Positions 33,428-44,542 of a DNA stretch of 64,000 nucleotides are shown here, in pieces. Under the pieces are notes generated by a model, which saw nothing but the letters and a program-made list of their open reading frames with translations, was not told where the DNA came from and did no database searches. Position numbers and translations under genes: made by a program. Position 1 is the first letter of the stretch. Each line of letters opens with the position of its first letter. This DNA comes from Blastomussa wellsi (lineage: Eukaryota > Cnidaria > Anthozoa > Scleractinia > Plerogyridae). The DNA lies in NCBI GenBank assembly GCA_947652115.1, contig OX393565.1, forward strand, positions 10,486,407-10,550,406, given 5' to 3'.

Positions 33428-34223
33428 TGCACATCTTGCCGGCGTGGAAACGCCAGCAAGTGCCTTTTGGAAAGGACTGAGAGCGGGAGCGAAAGGGGGC
33501 CCTATCCGAAGGAAATTGGGGCTTGGGACGAAAATTCGTTACAGCCTTCAGCCAAAGTTCCCAATGGATTGCTTCCCAAGGGTATTGTTCCGGGGCTGAT
33601 TGCCGGATGAAACGAAATTGCTCGTCATAGTACACCCAGTCGCCTGGTTTGGCGGCAATATCACAAACAATTTCACAATACTTCATTAGCTTCGGTGTGT
33701 CCGATGCCTGCCGCTCGGAATAAATCGCTACAAAGATGTTAAAGGCAGAGACCCATTGATTTATCGATTGGATCTTTTTAACTGGTTGGCTGGGTTCCAG
33801 AGATAGATTAGGGCGGGTTGATTCGCCGACCGAAGAGCTAAGAGTGATGGAATATTTTTGGGTGTTTGGTGAAAGCGATAGTAAAATACCCAAGTTAAAA
33901 TACTCATTAGCCCAAATTTTTGCTTTGATTTTAGAGCTTACTCTACTGCTTAAAGGAACGGCGACGCTCGAAAATATTTGCTTAGGATCCTGGCAGCCTA
34001 GCCCAGGCTCTGCTAATGTTAAGCTTTGTTCAGATCTTGTGATCGTACCTTCAGTAATAGCGGCCAAAGACGAAGTGACGGTGTCTTCCAGGGACTGCTG
34101 CGCTGTTGGATTGGACGCTTGCAGTGGTTGGAGGGGAATCGTCCTCTCGGCCAATGCCTCCGATACTGCTTGCTTCACGGCGCTAGAAATTGAAGCCGAG
34201 AGGGCTGTAATGTTAACCGCCAT
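33270..34223 (-). CDS. Full-length Gag (L2)
   Basis: Cys variant, same protein as 17597-18550. Confidence 0.82.
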   Translation of the reverse strand: MAVNITALSASISSAVKQAVSEALAERTIPLQPLQASNPTAQQSLEDTVTSSLAAITEGTITRSEQSLTLAEPGLGCQDPKQIFSSVAVPLSSRVSSKIKAKIWANEYFNLGILLSLSPNTQKYSITLSSSVGESTRPNLSLEPSQPVKKIQSINQWVSAFNIFVAIYSERQASDTPKLMKYCEIVCDIAAKPGDWVYYDEQFRFIRQSAPEQYPWEAIHWELWLKAVTNFRPKPQFPSDRAPFRSRSQSFPKGTCWRFHAGKMCSGCRFEHVCFKCGSPHPASQCLSGQHKGNPSKASSTNSAVPQTGHTRKGGSA

Positions 34224-34281
34224 GAGAGAACCCAGAACTTAGCGTAAGCTACTGGCTCTAAAACTACCCGAAGGTATTTTG

Positions 34282-34659
34282 TTAACTATTGGCCTTACGA
34301 TTAAAGGCCAGCTTGTCTTTGCGCATTAAAGTTTGGCACACGTATATAAACCTAACGTTGTACGCCTCATGCAATCGTTTCACCATATCATCTAATGCTG
34401 AGCCCACTCGTAAGGAGTCGGCGTTTGATAAATCGTTGGAGCCCAGATGTAAAATAACAATGTCTGGCTTAAAAGCTTCAACCGCAGGTAAATCGTGCTT
34501 TAGCGTTTTGGGAACCGTTCGGCCCCCTATGCCATGCCAACTGATAATAGCACGTTCCGAGAGGCTAAAATCGGCTCTAAAATGTTGGGAATTCGTCAAT
34601 ACAAACTGATGCAAACGGCGGATAAAAGAATCCCCAAGGATTAGAACACGGACAGCCAT
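34282..34659 (-). CDS. Truncated SGNH hydrolase (L2)
   Basis: Same protein as 18609-18986. Confidence 0.8.
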   Translation of the reverse strand: MAVRVLILGDSFIRRLHQFVLTNSQHFRADFSLSERAIISWHGIGGRTVPKTLKHDLPAVEAFKPDIVILHLGSNDLSNADSLRVGSALDDMVKRLHEAYNVRFIYVCQTLMRKDKLAFNRKANS

Positions 34660-34698
34660 TAGTAATAACTATTAAAAGGGGGAAAAATGTACTTGCCT

Positions 34699-34931
34699 AA
34701 AATTGCTAACTCTATCCAAGTATAAAGCGATGTGCAGATTGTGATGGTGTGCAACCAAAAAGGGGGGAGCGCAAAGTAACATGCGCTTATGAATGCCACT
34801 TGGAGGACCCTGGGTTCTGATTGGTTAGAAACGCGGTACAGAAGTTACCTCCCGCCGAGCATGTGTACCGATGACTAAACAAAAGCCTTGCCATAAATGC
34901 CCATTATGTTAATGACACAATGGTTACTTTT
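34699..34931 (-). repeat. A1 repeat (L2)
   Basis: Copy of 19026-19258, followed by host flank 34932-36530. Confidence 0.88.
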
Positions 34932-36508
34932 GAGTTTTGTGATTTACTTCCTATTTTTAAGAAAATTATCACCACTTCAGGTAATGGACGATATGGAATG
35001 CTCCACCTAAATAGAAAAAGCAGTGACCTTTTCAGCCTCAACATTGATCGTTTGCAAGTGACGTCATGGTGGCCATGTTGGTGGACAGGAACAATAAGAT
35101 TTTTCTCCTCTGGGAGTTAACTGCCATTTTTATGCAAATTACGTGAGCAAATTTTCTTTTGTTTTGTCCACCAACATGGTGGCGATGCAAACCTGCTATT
35201 GAGGTACATAAAAGGCACCGATTTCACAAACTGAAAAGGGTAGGGTTTGACTGTCAGGTGTGTTATTGTTACAATATATAAATATATTATTATTATTGTT
35301 GTTATTATCATCATCATGATCATCAACATTATTATTATTACATTCATGAAATTATTATTAATTCTGTGGATATATTAAAGGTGCATTTTCTATGGAAGGG
35401 GTAAAAAATGGTATGTAAAATAATGATGTCCTACAATGAGCCCATGGAAAAAAGATAGACCGGACCCGTACCCAACTATTAGTATGACTAGTATCTCGAA
35501 TTGAGTTATGACTTACCAAAAAAAGATACTTGTATCTCAAGACACAAACACAGCTGTTACTCAATCCATCCAGCGGAAGGAGAAAGAAAAAGGTGCGTGC
35601 GGCGATAGGCACGATACTCGCGCATCACTTTTCGGGAGAGGGGGCGGAGGGGAGGTCATTGACCCATCAAAAGGAATCCTGATACGACGAGCCAAACACG
35701 AATTTTATCCACAAAATTCCAATTAGCGACTAAAACCAGACCCATTTCGCTATATACGTTACGTCATTTCCCATTACTGCAGACACTCTCTGCAGGCCCT
35801 TCAGGCCTTGAGGTAGGAAATTATTTGCAGTGGTTTTGTTCCAGGAGTGGGGGGCGGGGCAAATTGAACACAAACTTCTCGTTGGTGTGAAGTACTTCAC
35901 CTCAATGTTGACACGATGGCTCCGGTCGCGTGGAGACTGCTAATTTTCTTCGGAAAAATCTCCAGAAATTGTAGCCGGCTTTTTAGAGAAGTTTCAAATA
36001 AAGTATTATTTTTTTATTATATTATACATGTAGTATCCCTCGTGCAATAAACAAGTAGGGCAACGGGTATGGTTATAATATCGTACGGTGAAAGAAATTA
36101 TCTCAATTTTGTACACATGTACTCAAAACAAAGTATTTGGTCGATGTTGAGTCCCGATAGGTGGGAAACAGTCTCTTTCTGTGTGCCCGGGGGTGGAGAA
36201 ATGACTATCAAGTACGGTAATCGAAAAACTTGCAAGTCCTGAGGCCTATAATGGTATGCCGGAAAGGAGGGAGGGTATTGGTGAGGCTTGTTAACAGGTA
36301 AAATTGAACAAACGGAAGCATTAAAATGGTGGCCAAAATGTAGAGGAAAAGGGGTATTCAAAACCCTCTATTGAACAAAGTAGCCAATATTTTTTCTCTT
36401 AAGACTTAAAACATGATTATTCTTACTGGTTCACTCCAACGCGAAATAAACATCGCCCTCTACAAAACGAAGTTGACCCTCACGCTCACTCTCACTAGTA
36501 AAACGCTG

Positions 36509-36976
36509 CTAATTTAACGCCAAAGCACAGCATAAGTGCTGAATTAAACGAAATTCTGACGGGTCCTTTTTGGGAACAATGCCTAAAGGCGAACAAACGA
36601 AATCCGGAAAAGGGGGACAGCGAAAAGGACCCCTGATTCTCCCGGCCTCAGTCTCTTTACGCAATTTGTTCCAAACAGCTTGGGGCTGTTCAAATGCGCT
36701 TTTGAGGTTTGGAGATTGAAAAGCACGTCGTTTACCGATAAAACCAACACGAAAGCCAAATGTAAAGCCGTTAACTAAAAAGTGGGCAAGGGAAGCGTTG
36801 TAGCCATTAAGGAAAAATTTAAGCCGATCCACCTTTACGGGTGTGACCGGTTTGTGGCACTGCGGAATTGGTAGAGCTGGCCTTACTAGGGTTCCCTTTG
36901 TGTTGACCCGACAAACATTGCGAGGCAGGGTGTGGGGAGCCACACTTAAAACAGACGTGCTCAAATCGACATCCAC
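36509..36976 (-). pseudogene. RT fragment at J2 (L3)
   Basis: As 20836-21303. Confidence 0.85.
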
Positions 36977-37622
36977 TGCACATCTTGCCGGCGTGGAAAC
37001 GCCAGCAAGTGCCTTTTGGAAAGGACTGAGAGCGGGAGCGAAAGGGGGCCCTATCCGAAGGAAATTGGGGCTTGGGACGAAAATTCGTTACAGCCTTCAG
37101 CCAAAGTTCCCAATGGATTGCTTCCCAAGGGTATTGTTCCGGGGCTGATTGCCGGATGAAACGAAATTGCTCGTCATAGTACACCCAGTCGCCTGGTTTG
37201 GCGGCAATATCACGAACAATTTCACAATACTTCATTAGCTTCGGTGTGTCCGATGCCTGCCGCTCGGAATAAATCGCTACAAAGATGTTAAAGGCAGAGA
37301 CCCATTGATTTATCGATTGGATCTTTTTAACTGGTTGGCTGGGTTCCAGAGATAGATTAGGGCGGGTTGATTCGCCGACCGAAGAGCTAAGAGTGATGGA
37401 ATATTTTTGGGTGTTTGGTGAAAGCGATAGTAAAATACCCAAGTTAAAATACTCATTAGCCCAAATTTTTGCTTTGATTTTAGAGCTTACTCTACTGCTT
37501 AAAGGAACGGCGACGCTCGAAAATATTTGCTTAGGATCCTGGCAGCCTAGCCCAGGCTCTGCTAATGTTAAGCTTTGTTCAGATCTTGTGATCGTACCTT
37601 CAGTAATAGGTATACAAGTCAT
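36819..37622 (-). pseudogene. J1-truncated Gag (L3)
   Basis: Arg variant. Confidence 0.85.
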
Positions 37623-37968
37623 ACAAGCCTTTCATCTTATGTACGTAGCCTATGGCCAAAAGATAGGAAAGGATAGACGCAGGCGACAGGTTCCTAGCGT
37701 CGAGGAAGGAGATGAAAAGAGCCAAGGAGGCAGTGGGTAAAGGGAGATGTATTGTTTCAGTTTTATAAAATTTTGCGTGAAATTCGCGAAAAAGCACCCA
37801 CGCTCTACGATAAGATTGGCAGGAACGTGAAGATAAAACGGAGCTCAATAAACGCTCTAAATTAGCGACCAACTCCTCGGCAAAAGGTTCTCGGACACTA
37901 CGGTTGGCAGAACGTCCGCTTGGGGTGAAAGTTCCTTGAAACGGTCTCTCTGCAAACGTGAAAGACAA
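37600..37968 (-). pseudogene. Recombinase fragment at J1 (L3)
   Basis: As 15865-16233. Confidence 0.85.
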
Positions 37969-38495
37969 TCGGCCCGAGTGTTGTTGAGACCTGGTATGTG
38001 CCGAGCACGAAAGATGATATTATAACGAAGCGAGATTAAGACTATGTCACGGATCAATATCATCACTAATTTGTGTTTGGACGTTTGTTGGTTAATTATG
38101 CTAACCAAAGCTTCGTTATCAGTAACAAACACGATACAATGGTTTGACATGTGACAAGCCCAAATACACACCGCAAGAGCAATGGGAAACAACTCGAGAA
38201 ATGTAATATTTAAGGATTTCCATTTATCGGGAAAATGGCCAAAGAACCAATGAAAACTTAAAATAGCACCATAGCCCTTTGATCCGGCCGCGTCCGTGTA
38301 CAACTCGAGGGAAGAAGATGTGTTCCAGATGTCATGGAAGAAAAATGAGCGGCCATTAAAAGCCCGGAGAAAATTAAGCCAAACGGCCATATCGTGTTTG
38401 GTACCTTTGCTAAGCCTAATGCGATGATGTGCGCGACGCACCCCAACAGTGAGATCAATCATGCGGCGAAGAAAAGGACGCCCCGGGACGATCAC
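37857..38495 (-). pseudogene. RNase H region (L3)
   Basis: AILSFHW variant. Confidence 0.85.
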
Positions 38496-38781
38496 AGAAC
38501 AAGTAAAATTTAACAGACCTATTAGGGACTGTAATTCTCGTAGAGTAACCTTACGACGTTTGGAAAAGGATTCAAGTAACCCCCGGCACTTTTAAAGCTT
38601 ATCTTCCGGCAAACGAGCTTCCTGTTTTAGTGAATCAAGTGTTATGCCCGCGAAGAGTATAACTTGAGATGGGCCGCAAGTTTTTTCTTGTGCTATCGGC
38701 ACCCCAACGTAATCGCACAAACGAAGAAAATTCAATAAGTCCTGACGACACTTATCTTCCGTTCTAGCGATGAAAAGGAAA

Positions 38782-39489
38782 TCATCTAGAATGTGAAGGA
38801 CGCCAGAAGCACCGAAACGGTGTAACGTCGTAGTAAAAATGATTATCCCATTTCATGCCTAATAAAGGGAAATCGCTCGGATGAATCGGGATAATCCTAA
38901 AGGCAGACTTAATATCGGTCTTAGCCATAAAGCAACCAGCCCCCAAATTTTTTATTACTGCAATAGCATCAGAAATGGAAGCATAACGAACCGAAGAATT
39001 CTCAACCGGTATGAAATCGTTCACCGAGTTACCGAATGGAAACGATACGTGCTGAATTAAACGAAATTCTGACGGGTCCTTTTTGGGAACAATGCCTAAA
39101 GGCGAACAAACGAAATCCGGAAAAGGGGGACAGCGAAAAGGACCCCTGATTCTCCCGGCCTCAGTCTCTTTACGCAATTTGTTCCAAACAGCTTGGGGCT
39201 GTTCAAATGCGCTTTTGAGGTTTGGAGATTGAAAAGCACGTCGTTTACCGATAAAACCAACACGAAAGCCAAATGTAAAGCCGTTAACTAAAAAGTGGGC
39301 AAGGGAAGCGTTGTAGCCATTAAGGAAAAATTTAAGCCGATCCACCTTTACGGGTGTGACCGGTTTGTGGCACTGCGGAATTGGTAGAGCTGGCCTTACT
39401 AGGGTTCCCTTTGTGTTGACCCGACAAACATTGCGAGGCAGGGTGTGGGGAGCCACACTTAAAACAGACGTGCTCAAATCGACATCCAC
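38782..39489 (-). pseudogene. Deleted RT (L3)
   Basis: LIQHVSF variant. Confidence 0.85.
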
Positions 39490-40285
39490 TGCACATCTTG
39501 CCGGCGTGGAAACGCCAGCAAGTGCCTTTTGGAAAGGACTGAGAGCGGGAGCGAAAGGGGGCCCTATCCGAAGGAAATTGGGGCTTGGGACGAAAATTCG
39601 TTACAGCCTTCAGCCAAAGTTCCCAATGGATTGCTTCCCAAGGGTATTGTTCCGGGGCTGATTGCCGGATGAAACGAAATTGCTCGTCATAGTACACCCA
39701 GTCGCCTGGTTTGGCGGCAATATCACAAACAATTTCACAATACTTCATTAGCTTCGGTGTGTCCGATGCCTGCCGCTCGGAATAAATCGCTACAAAGATG
39801 TTAAAGGCAGAGACCCATTGATTTATCGATTGGATCTTTTTAACTGGTTGGCTGGGTTCCAGAGATAGATTAGGGCGGGTTGATTCGCCGACCGAAGAGC
39901 TAAGAGTGATGGAATATTTTTGGGTGTTTGGTGAAAGCGATAGTAAAATACCCAAGTTAAAATACTCATTAGCCCAAATTTTTGCTTTGATTTTAGAGCT
40001 TACTCTACTGCTTAAAGGAACGGCGACGCTCGAAAATATTTGCTTAGGATCCTGGCAGCCTAGCCCAGGCTCTGCTAATGTTAAGCTTTGTTCAGATCTT
40101 GTGATCGTACCTTCAGTAATAGCGGCCAAAGACGAAGTGACGGTGTCTTCCAGGGACTGCTGCGCTGTTGGATTGGACGCTTGCAGTGGTTGGAGGGGAA
40201 TCGTCCTCTCGGCCAATGCCTCCGATACTGCTTGCTTCACGGCGCTAGAAATTGAAGCCGAGAGGGCTGTAATGTTAACCGCCAT
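39332..40285 (-). CDS. Full-length Gag (L3)
   Basis: Cys variant. Confidence 0.82.
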   Translation of the reverse strand: MAVNITALSASISSAVKQAVSEALAERTIPLQPLQASNPTAQQSLEDTVTSSLAAITEGTITRSEQSLTLAEPGLGCQDPKQIFSSVAVPLSSRVSSKIKAKIWANEYFNLGILLSLSPNTQKYSITLSSSVGESTRPNLSLEPSQPVKKIQSINQWVSAFNIFVAIYSERQASDTPKLMKYCEIVCDIAAKPGDWVYYDEQFRFIRQSAPEQYPWEAIHWELWLKAVTNFRPKPQFPSDRAPFRSRSQSFPKGTCWRFHAGKMCSGCRFEHVCFKCGSPHPASQCLSGQHKGNPSKASSTNSAVPQTGHTRKGGSA

Positions 40286-40343
40286 GAGAGAACCCAGAAC
40301 TTAGCGTAAGCTACTGGCTCTAAAACTACCCGAAGGTATTTTG

Positions 40344-40721
40344 TTAACTATTGGCCTTACGATTAAAGGCCAGCTTGTCTTTGCGCATTAAAGTTTGGCA
40401 CACGTATATAAACCTAACGTTGTACGCCTCATGCAATCGTTTCACCATATCATCTAATGCTGAGCCCACTCGTAAGGAGTCGGCGTTTGATAAATCGTTG
40501 GAGCCCAGATGTAAAATAACAATGTCTGGCTTAAAAGCTTCAACCGCAGGTAAATCGTGCTTTAGCGTTTTGGGAACCGTTCGGCCCCCTATGCCATGCC
40601 AACTGATAATAGCACGTTCCGAGAGGCTAAAATCGGCTCTAAAATGTTGGGAATTCGTCAATACAAACTGATGCAAACGGCGGATAAAAGAATCCCCAAG
40701 GATTAGAACACGGACAGCCAT
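40344..40721 (-). CDS. Truncated SGNH hydrolase (L3)
   Basis: Same protein as 18609-18986. Confidence 0.8.
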   Translation of the reverse strand: MAVRVLILGDSFIRRLHQFVLTNSQHFRADFSLSERAIISWHGIGGRTVPKTLKHDLPAVEAFKPDIVILHLGSNDLSNADSLRVGSALDDMVKRLHEAYNVRFIYVCQTLMRKDKLAFNRKANS

Positions 40722-40760
40722 TAGTAATAACTATTAAAAGGGGGAAAAATGTACTTGCCT

Positions 40761-40993
40761 AAAATTGCTAACTCTATCCAAGTATAAAGCGATGTGCAGA
40801 TTGTGATGGTGTGCAACCAAAAAGGGGGGAGCGCAAAGTAACATGCGCTTATGAATGCCACTTGGAGGACCCTGGGTTCTGATTGGTTAGAAACGCGGTA
40901 CAGAAGTTACCTCCCGCCGAGCATGTGTACCGATGACTAAACAAAAGCCTTGCCATAAATGCCCATTATGTTAATGACACAATGGTTACTTTT
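40761..40993 (-). repeat. A1 repeat (L3)
   Basis: Copy of 19026-19258, followed by host flank 40994-42592. Confidence 0.88.
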
Positions 40994-42570
40994 GAGTTTT
41001 GTGATTTACTTCCTATTTTTAAGAAAATTATCACCACTTCAGGTAATGGACGATATGGAATGCTCCACCTAAATAGAAAAAGCAGTGACCTTTTCAGCCT
41101 CAACATTGATCGTTTGCAAGTGACGTCATGGTGGCCATGTTGGTGGACAGGAACAATAAGATTTTTCTCCTCTGGGAGTTAACTGCCATTTTTATGCAAA
41201 TTACGTGAGCAAATTTTCTTTTGTTTTGTCCACCAACATGGTGGCGATGCAAACCTGCTATTGAGGTACATAAAAGGCACCGATTTCACAAACTGAAAAG
41301 GGTAGGGTTTGACTGTCAGGTGTGTTATTGTTACAATATATAAATATATTATTATTATTGTTGTTATTATCATCATCATGATCATCAACATTATTATTAT
41401 TACATTCATGAAATTATTATTAATTCTGTGGATATATTAAAGGTGCATTTTCTATGGAAGGGGTAAAAAATGGTATGTAAAATAATGATGTCCTACAATG
41501 AGCCCATGGAAAAAAGATAGACCGGACCCGTACCCAACTATTAGTATGACTAGTATCTCGAATTGAGTTATGACTTACCAAAAAAAGATACTTGTATCTC
41601 AAGACACAAACACAGCTGTTACTCAATCCATCCAGCGGAAGGAGAAAGAAAAAGGTGCGTGCGGCGATAGGCACGATACTCGCGCATCACTTTTCGGGAG
41701 AGGGGGCGGAGGGGAGGTCATTGACCCATCAAAAGGAATCCTGATACGACGAGCCAAACACGAATTTTATCCACAAAATTCCAATTAGCGACTAAAACCA
41801 GACCCATTTCGCTATATACGTTACGTCATTTCCCATTACTGCAGACACTCTCTGCAGGCCCTTCAGGCCTTGAGGTAGGAAATTATTTGCAGTGGTTTTG
41901 TTCCAGGAGTGGGGGGCGGGGCAAATTGAACACAAACTTCTCGTTGGTGTGAAGTACTTCACCTCAATGTTGACACGATGGCTCCGGTCGCGTGGAGACT
42001 GCTAATTTTCTTCGGAAAAATCTCCAGAAATTGTAGCCGGCTTTTTAGAGAAGTTTCAAATAAAGTATTATTTTTTTATTATATTATACATGTAGTATCC
42101 CTCGTGCAATAAACAAGTAGGGCAACGGGTATGGTTATAATATCGTACGGTGAAAGAAATTATCTCAATTTTGTACACATGTACTCAAAACAAAGTATTT
42201 GGTCGATGTTGAGTCCCGATAGGTGGGAAACAGTCTCTTTCTGTGTGCCCGGGGGTGGAGAAATGACTATCAAGTACGGTAATCGAAAAACTTGCAAGTC
42301 CTGAGGCCTATAATGGTATGCTGGAAAGGAGGGAGGGTATTGGTGAGGCTTGTTAACAGGTAAAATTGAACAAACGGAAGCATTAAAATGGTGGCCAAAA
42401 TGTAGAGGAAAAGGGGTATTCAAAACCCTCTATTGAACAAAGTAGCCAATATTTTTTCTCTTAAGACTTAAAACATGATTATTCTTACTGGTTCACTCCA
42501 ACGCGAAATAAACATCGCCCTCTACAAAACGAAGTTGACCCTCACGCTCACTCTCACTAGTAAAACGCTG

Positions 42571-43038
42571 CTAATTTAACGCCAAAGCACAGCATAAGTG
42601 CTGAATTAAACGAAATTCTGACGGGTCCTTTTTGGGAACAATGCCTAAAGGCGAACAAACGAAATCCGGAAAAGGGGGACAGCGAAAAGGACCCCTGATT
42701 CTCCCGGCCTCAGTCTCTTTACGCAATTTGTTCCAAACAGCTTGGGGCTGTTCAAATGCGCTTTTGAGGTTTGGAGATTGAAAAGCACGTCGTTTACCGA
42801 TAAAACCAACACGAAAGCCAAATGTAAAGCCGTTAACTAAAAAGTGGGCAAGGGAAGCGTTGTAGCCATTAAGGAAAAATTTAAGCCGATCCACCTTTAC
42901 GGGTGTGACCGGTTTGTGGCACTGCGGAATTGGTAGAGCTGGCCTTACTAGGGTTCCCTTTGTGTTGACCCGACAAACATTGCGAGGCAGGGTGTGGGGA
43001 GCCACACTTAAAACAGACGTGCTCAAATCGACATCCAC
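42571..43038 (-). pseudogene. RT fragment at J2 (S2)
   Basis: As 20836-21303. Confidence 0.85.
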
Positions 43039-43834
43039 TGCACATCTTGCCGGCGTGGAAACGCCAGCAAGTGCCTTTTGGAAAGGACTGAGAGCGGGAG
43101 CGAAAGGGGGCCCTATCCGAAGGAAATTGGGGCTTGGGACGAAAATTCGTTACAGCCTTCAGCCAAAGTTCCCAATGGATTGCTTCCCAAGGGTATTGTT
43201 CCGGGGCTGATTGCCGGATGAAACGAAATTGCTCGTCATAGTACACCCAGTCGCCTGGTTTGGCGGCAATATCACAAACAATTTCACAATACTTCATTAG
43301 CTTCGGTGTGTCCGATGCCTGCCGCTCGGAATAAATCGCTACAAAGATGTTAAAGGCAGAGACCCATTGATTTATCGATTGGATCTTTTTAACTGGTTGG
43401 CTGGGTTCCAGAGATAGATTAGGGCGGGTTGATTCGCCGACCGAAGAGCTAAGAGTGATGGAATATTTTTGGGTGTTTGGTGAAAGCGATAGTAAAATAC
43501 CCAAGTTAAAATACTCATTAGCCCAAATTTTTGCTTTGATTTTAGAGCTTACTCTACTGCTTAAAGGAACGGCGACGCTCGAAAATATTTGCTTAGGATC
43601 CTGGCAGCCTAGCCCAGGCTCTGCTAATGTTAAGCTTTGTTCAGATCTTGTGATCGTACCTTCAGTAATAGCGGCCAAAGACGAAGTGACGGTGTCTTCC
43701 AGGGACTGCTGCGCTGTTGGATTGGACGCTTGCAGTGGTTGGAGGGGAATCGTCCTCTCGGCCAATGCCTCCGATACTGCTTGCTTCACGGCGCTAGAAA
43801 TTGAAGCCGAGAGGGCTGTAATGTTAACCGCCAT
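42881..43834 (-). CDS. Full-length Gag (S2)
   Basis: Cys variant. Confidence 0.82.
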   Translation of the reverse strand: MAVNITALSASISSAVKQAVSEALAERTIPLQPLQASNPTAQQSLEDTVTSSLAAITEGTITRSEQSLTLAEPGLGCQDPKQIFSSVAVPLSSRVSSKIKAKIWANEYFNLGILLSLSPNTQKYSITLSSSVGESTRPNLSLEPSQPVKKIQSINQWVSAFNIFVAIYSERQASDTPKLMKYCEIVCDIAAKPGDWVYYDEQFRFIRQSAPEQYPWEAIHWELWLKAVTNFRPKPQFPSDRAPFRSRSQSFPKGTCWRFHAGKMCSGCRFEHVCFKCGSPHPASQCLSGQHKGNPSKASSTNSAVPQTGHTRKGGSA

Positions 43835-43892
43835 GAGAGAACCCAGAACTTAGCGTAAGCTACTGGCTCTAAAACTACCCGAAGGTATTTTG

Positions 43893-44270
43893 TTAACTAT
43901 TGGCCTTACGATTAAAGGCCAGCTTGTCTTTGCGCATTAAAGTTTGGCACACGTATATAAACCTAACGTTGTACGCCTCATGCAATCGTTTCACCATATC
44001 ATCTAATGCTGAGCCCACTCGTAAGGAGTCGGCGTTTGATAAATCGTTGGAGCCCAGATGTAAAATAACAATGTCTGGCTTAAAAGCTTCAACCGCAGGT
44101 AAATCGTGCTTTAGCGTTTTGGGAACCGTTCGGCCCCCTATGCCATGCCAACTGATAATAGCACGTTCCGAGAGGCTAAAATCGGCTCTAAAATGTTGGG
44201 AATTCGTCAATACAAACTGATGCAAACGGCGGATAAAAGAATCCCCAAGGATTAGAACACGGACAGCCAT
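43893..44270 (-). CDS. Truncated SGNH hydrolase (S2)
   Basis: Same protein as 18609-18986. Confidence 0.8.
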   Translation of the reverse strand: MAVRVLILGDSFIRRLHQFVLTNSQHFRADFSLSERAIISWHGIGGRTVPKTLKHDLPAVEAFKPDIVILHLGSNDLSNADSLRVGSALDDMVKRLHEAYNVRFIYVCQTLMRKDKLAFNRKANS

Positions 44271-44309
44271 TAGTAATAACTATTAAAAGGGGGAAAAATG
44301 TACTTGCCT

Positions 44310-44542
44310 AAAATTGCTAACTCTATCCAAGTATAAAGCGATGTGCAGATTGTGATGGTGTGCAACCAAAAAGGGGGGAGCGCAAAGTAACATGCGCTTA
44401 TGAATGCCACTTGGAGGACCCTGGGTTCTGATTGGTTAGAAACGCGGTACAGAAGTTACCTCCCGCCGAGCATGTGTACCGATGACTAAACAAAAGCCTT
44501 GCCATAAATGCCCATTATGTTAATGACACAATGGTTACTTTT
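44310..44542 (-). repeat. A1 repeat (S2)
   Basis: Copy of 19026-19258. This is probably the original 5' terminus of the inserted element, since its flank leads into unique DNA. Confidence 0.88.

Larger units (their letters stand above)
30469..36530. repeat. Amplified block L2 (6062 bp)
   Basis: Contains J1. Shares with L3 an RT change (CGATACGTG instead of CGATAAGTG near 32985) absent from L1. Confidence 0.9.
36531..42592. repeat. Amplified block L3 (6062 bp)
   Basis: Nearest relative of L2 (shared RT variant). Has a private T in its host flank (GTATGCTGG near 42319, where the others read GTATGCCGG). Confidence 0.9.
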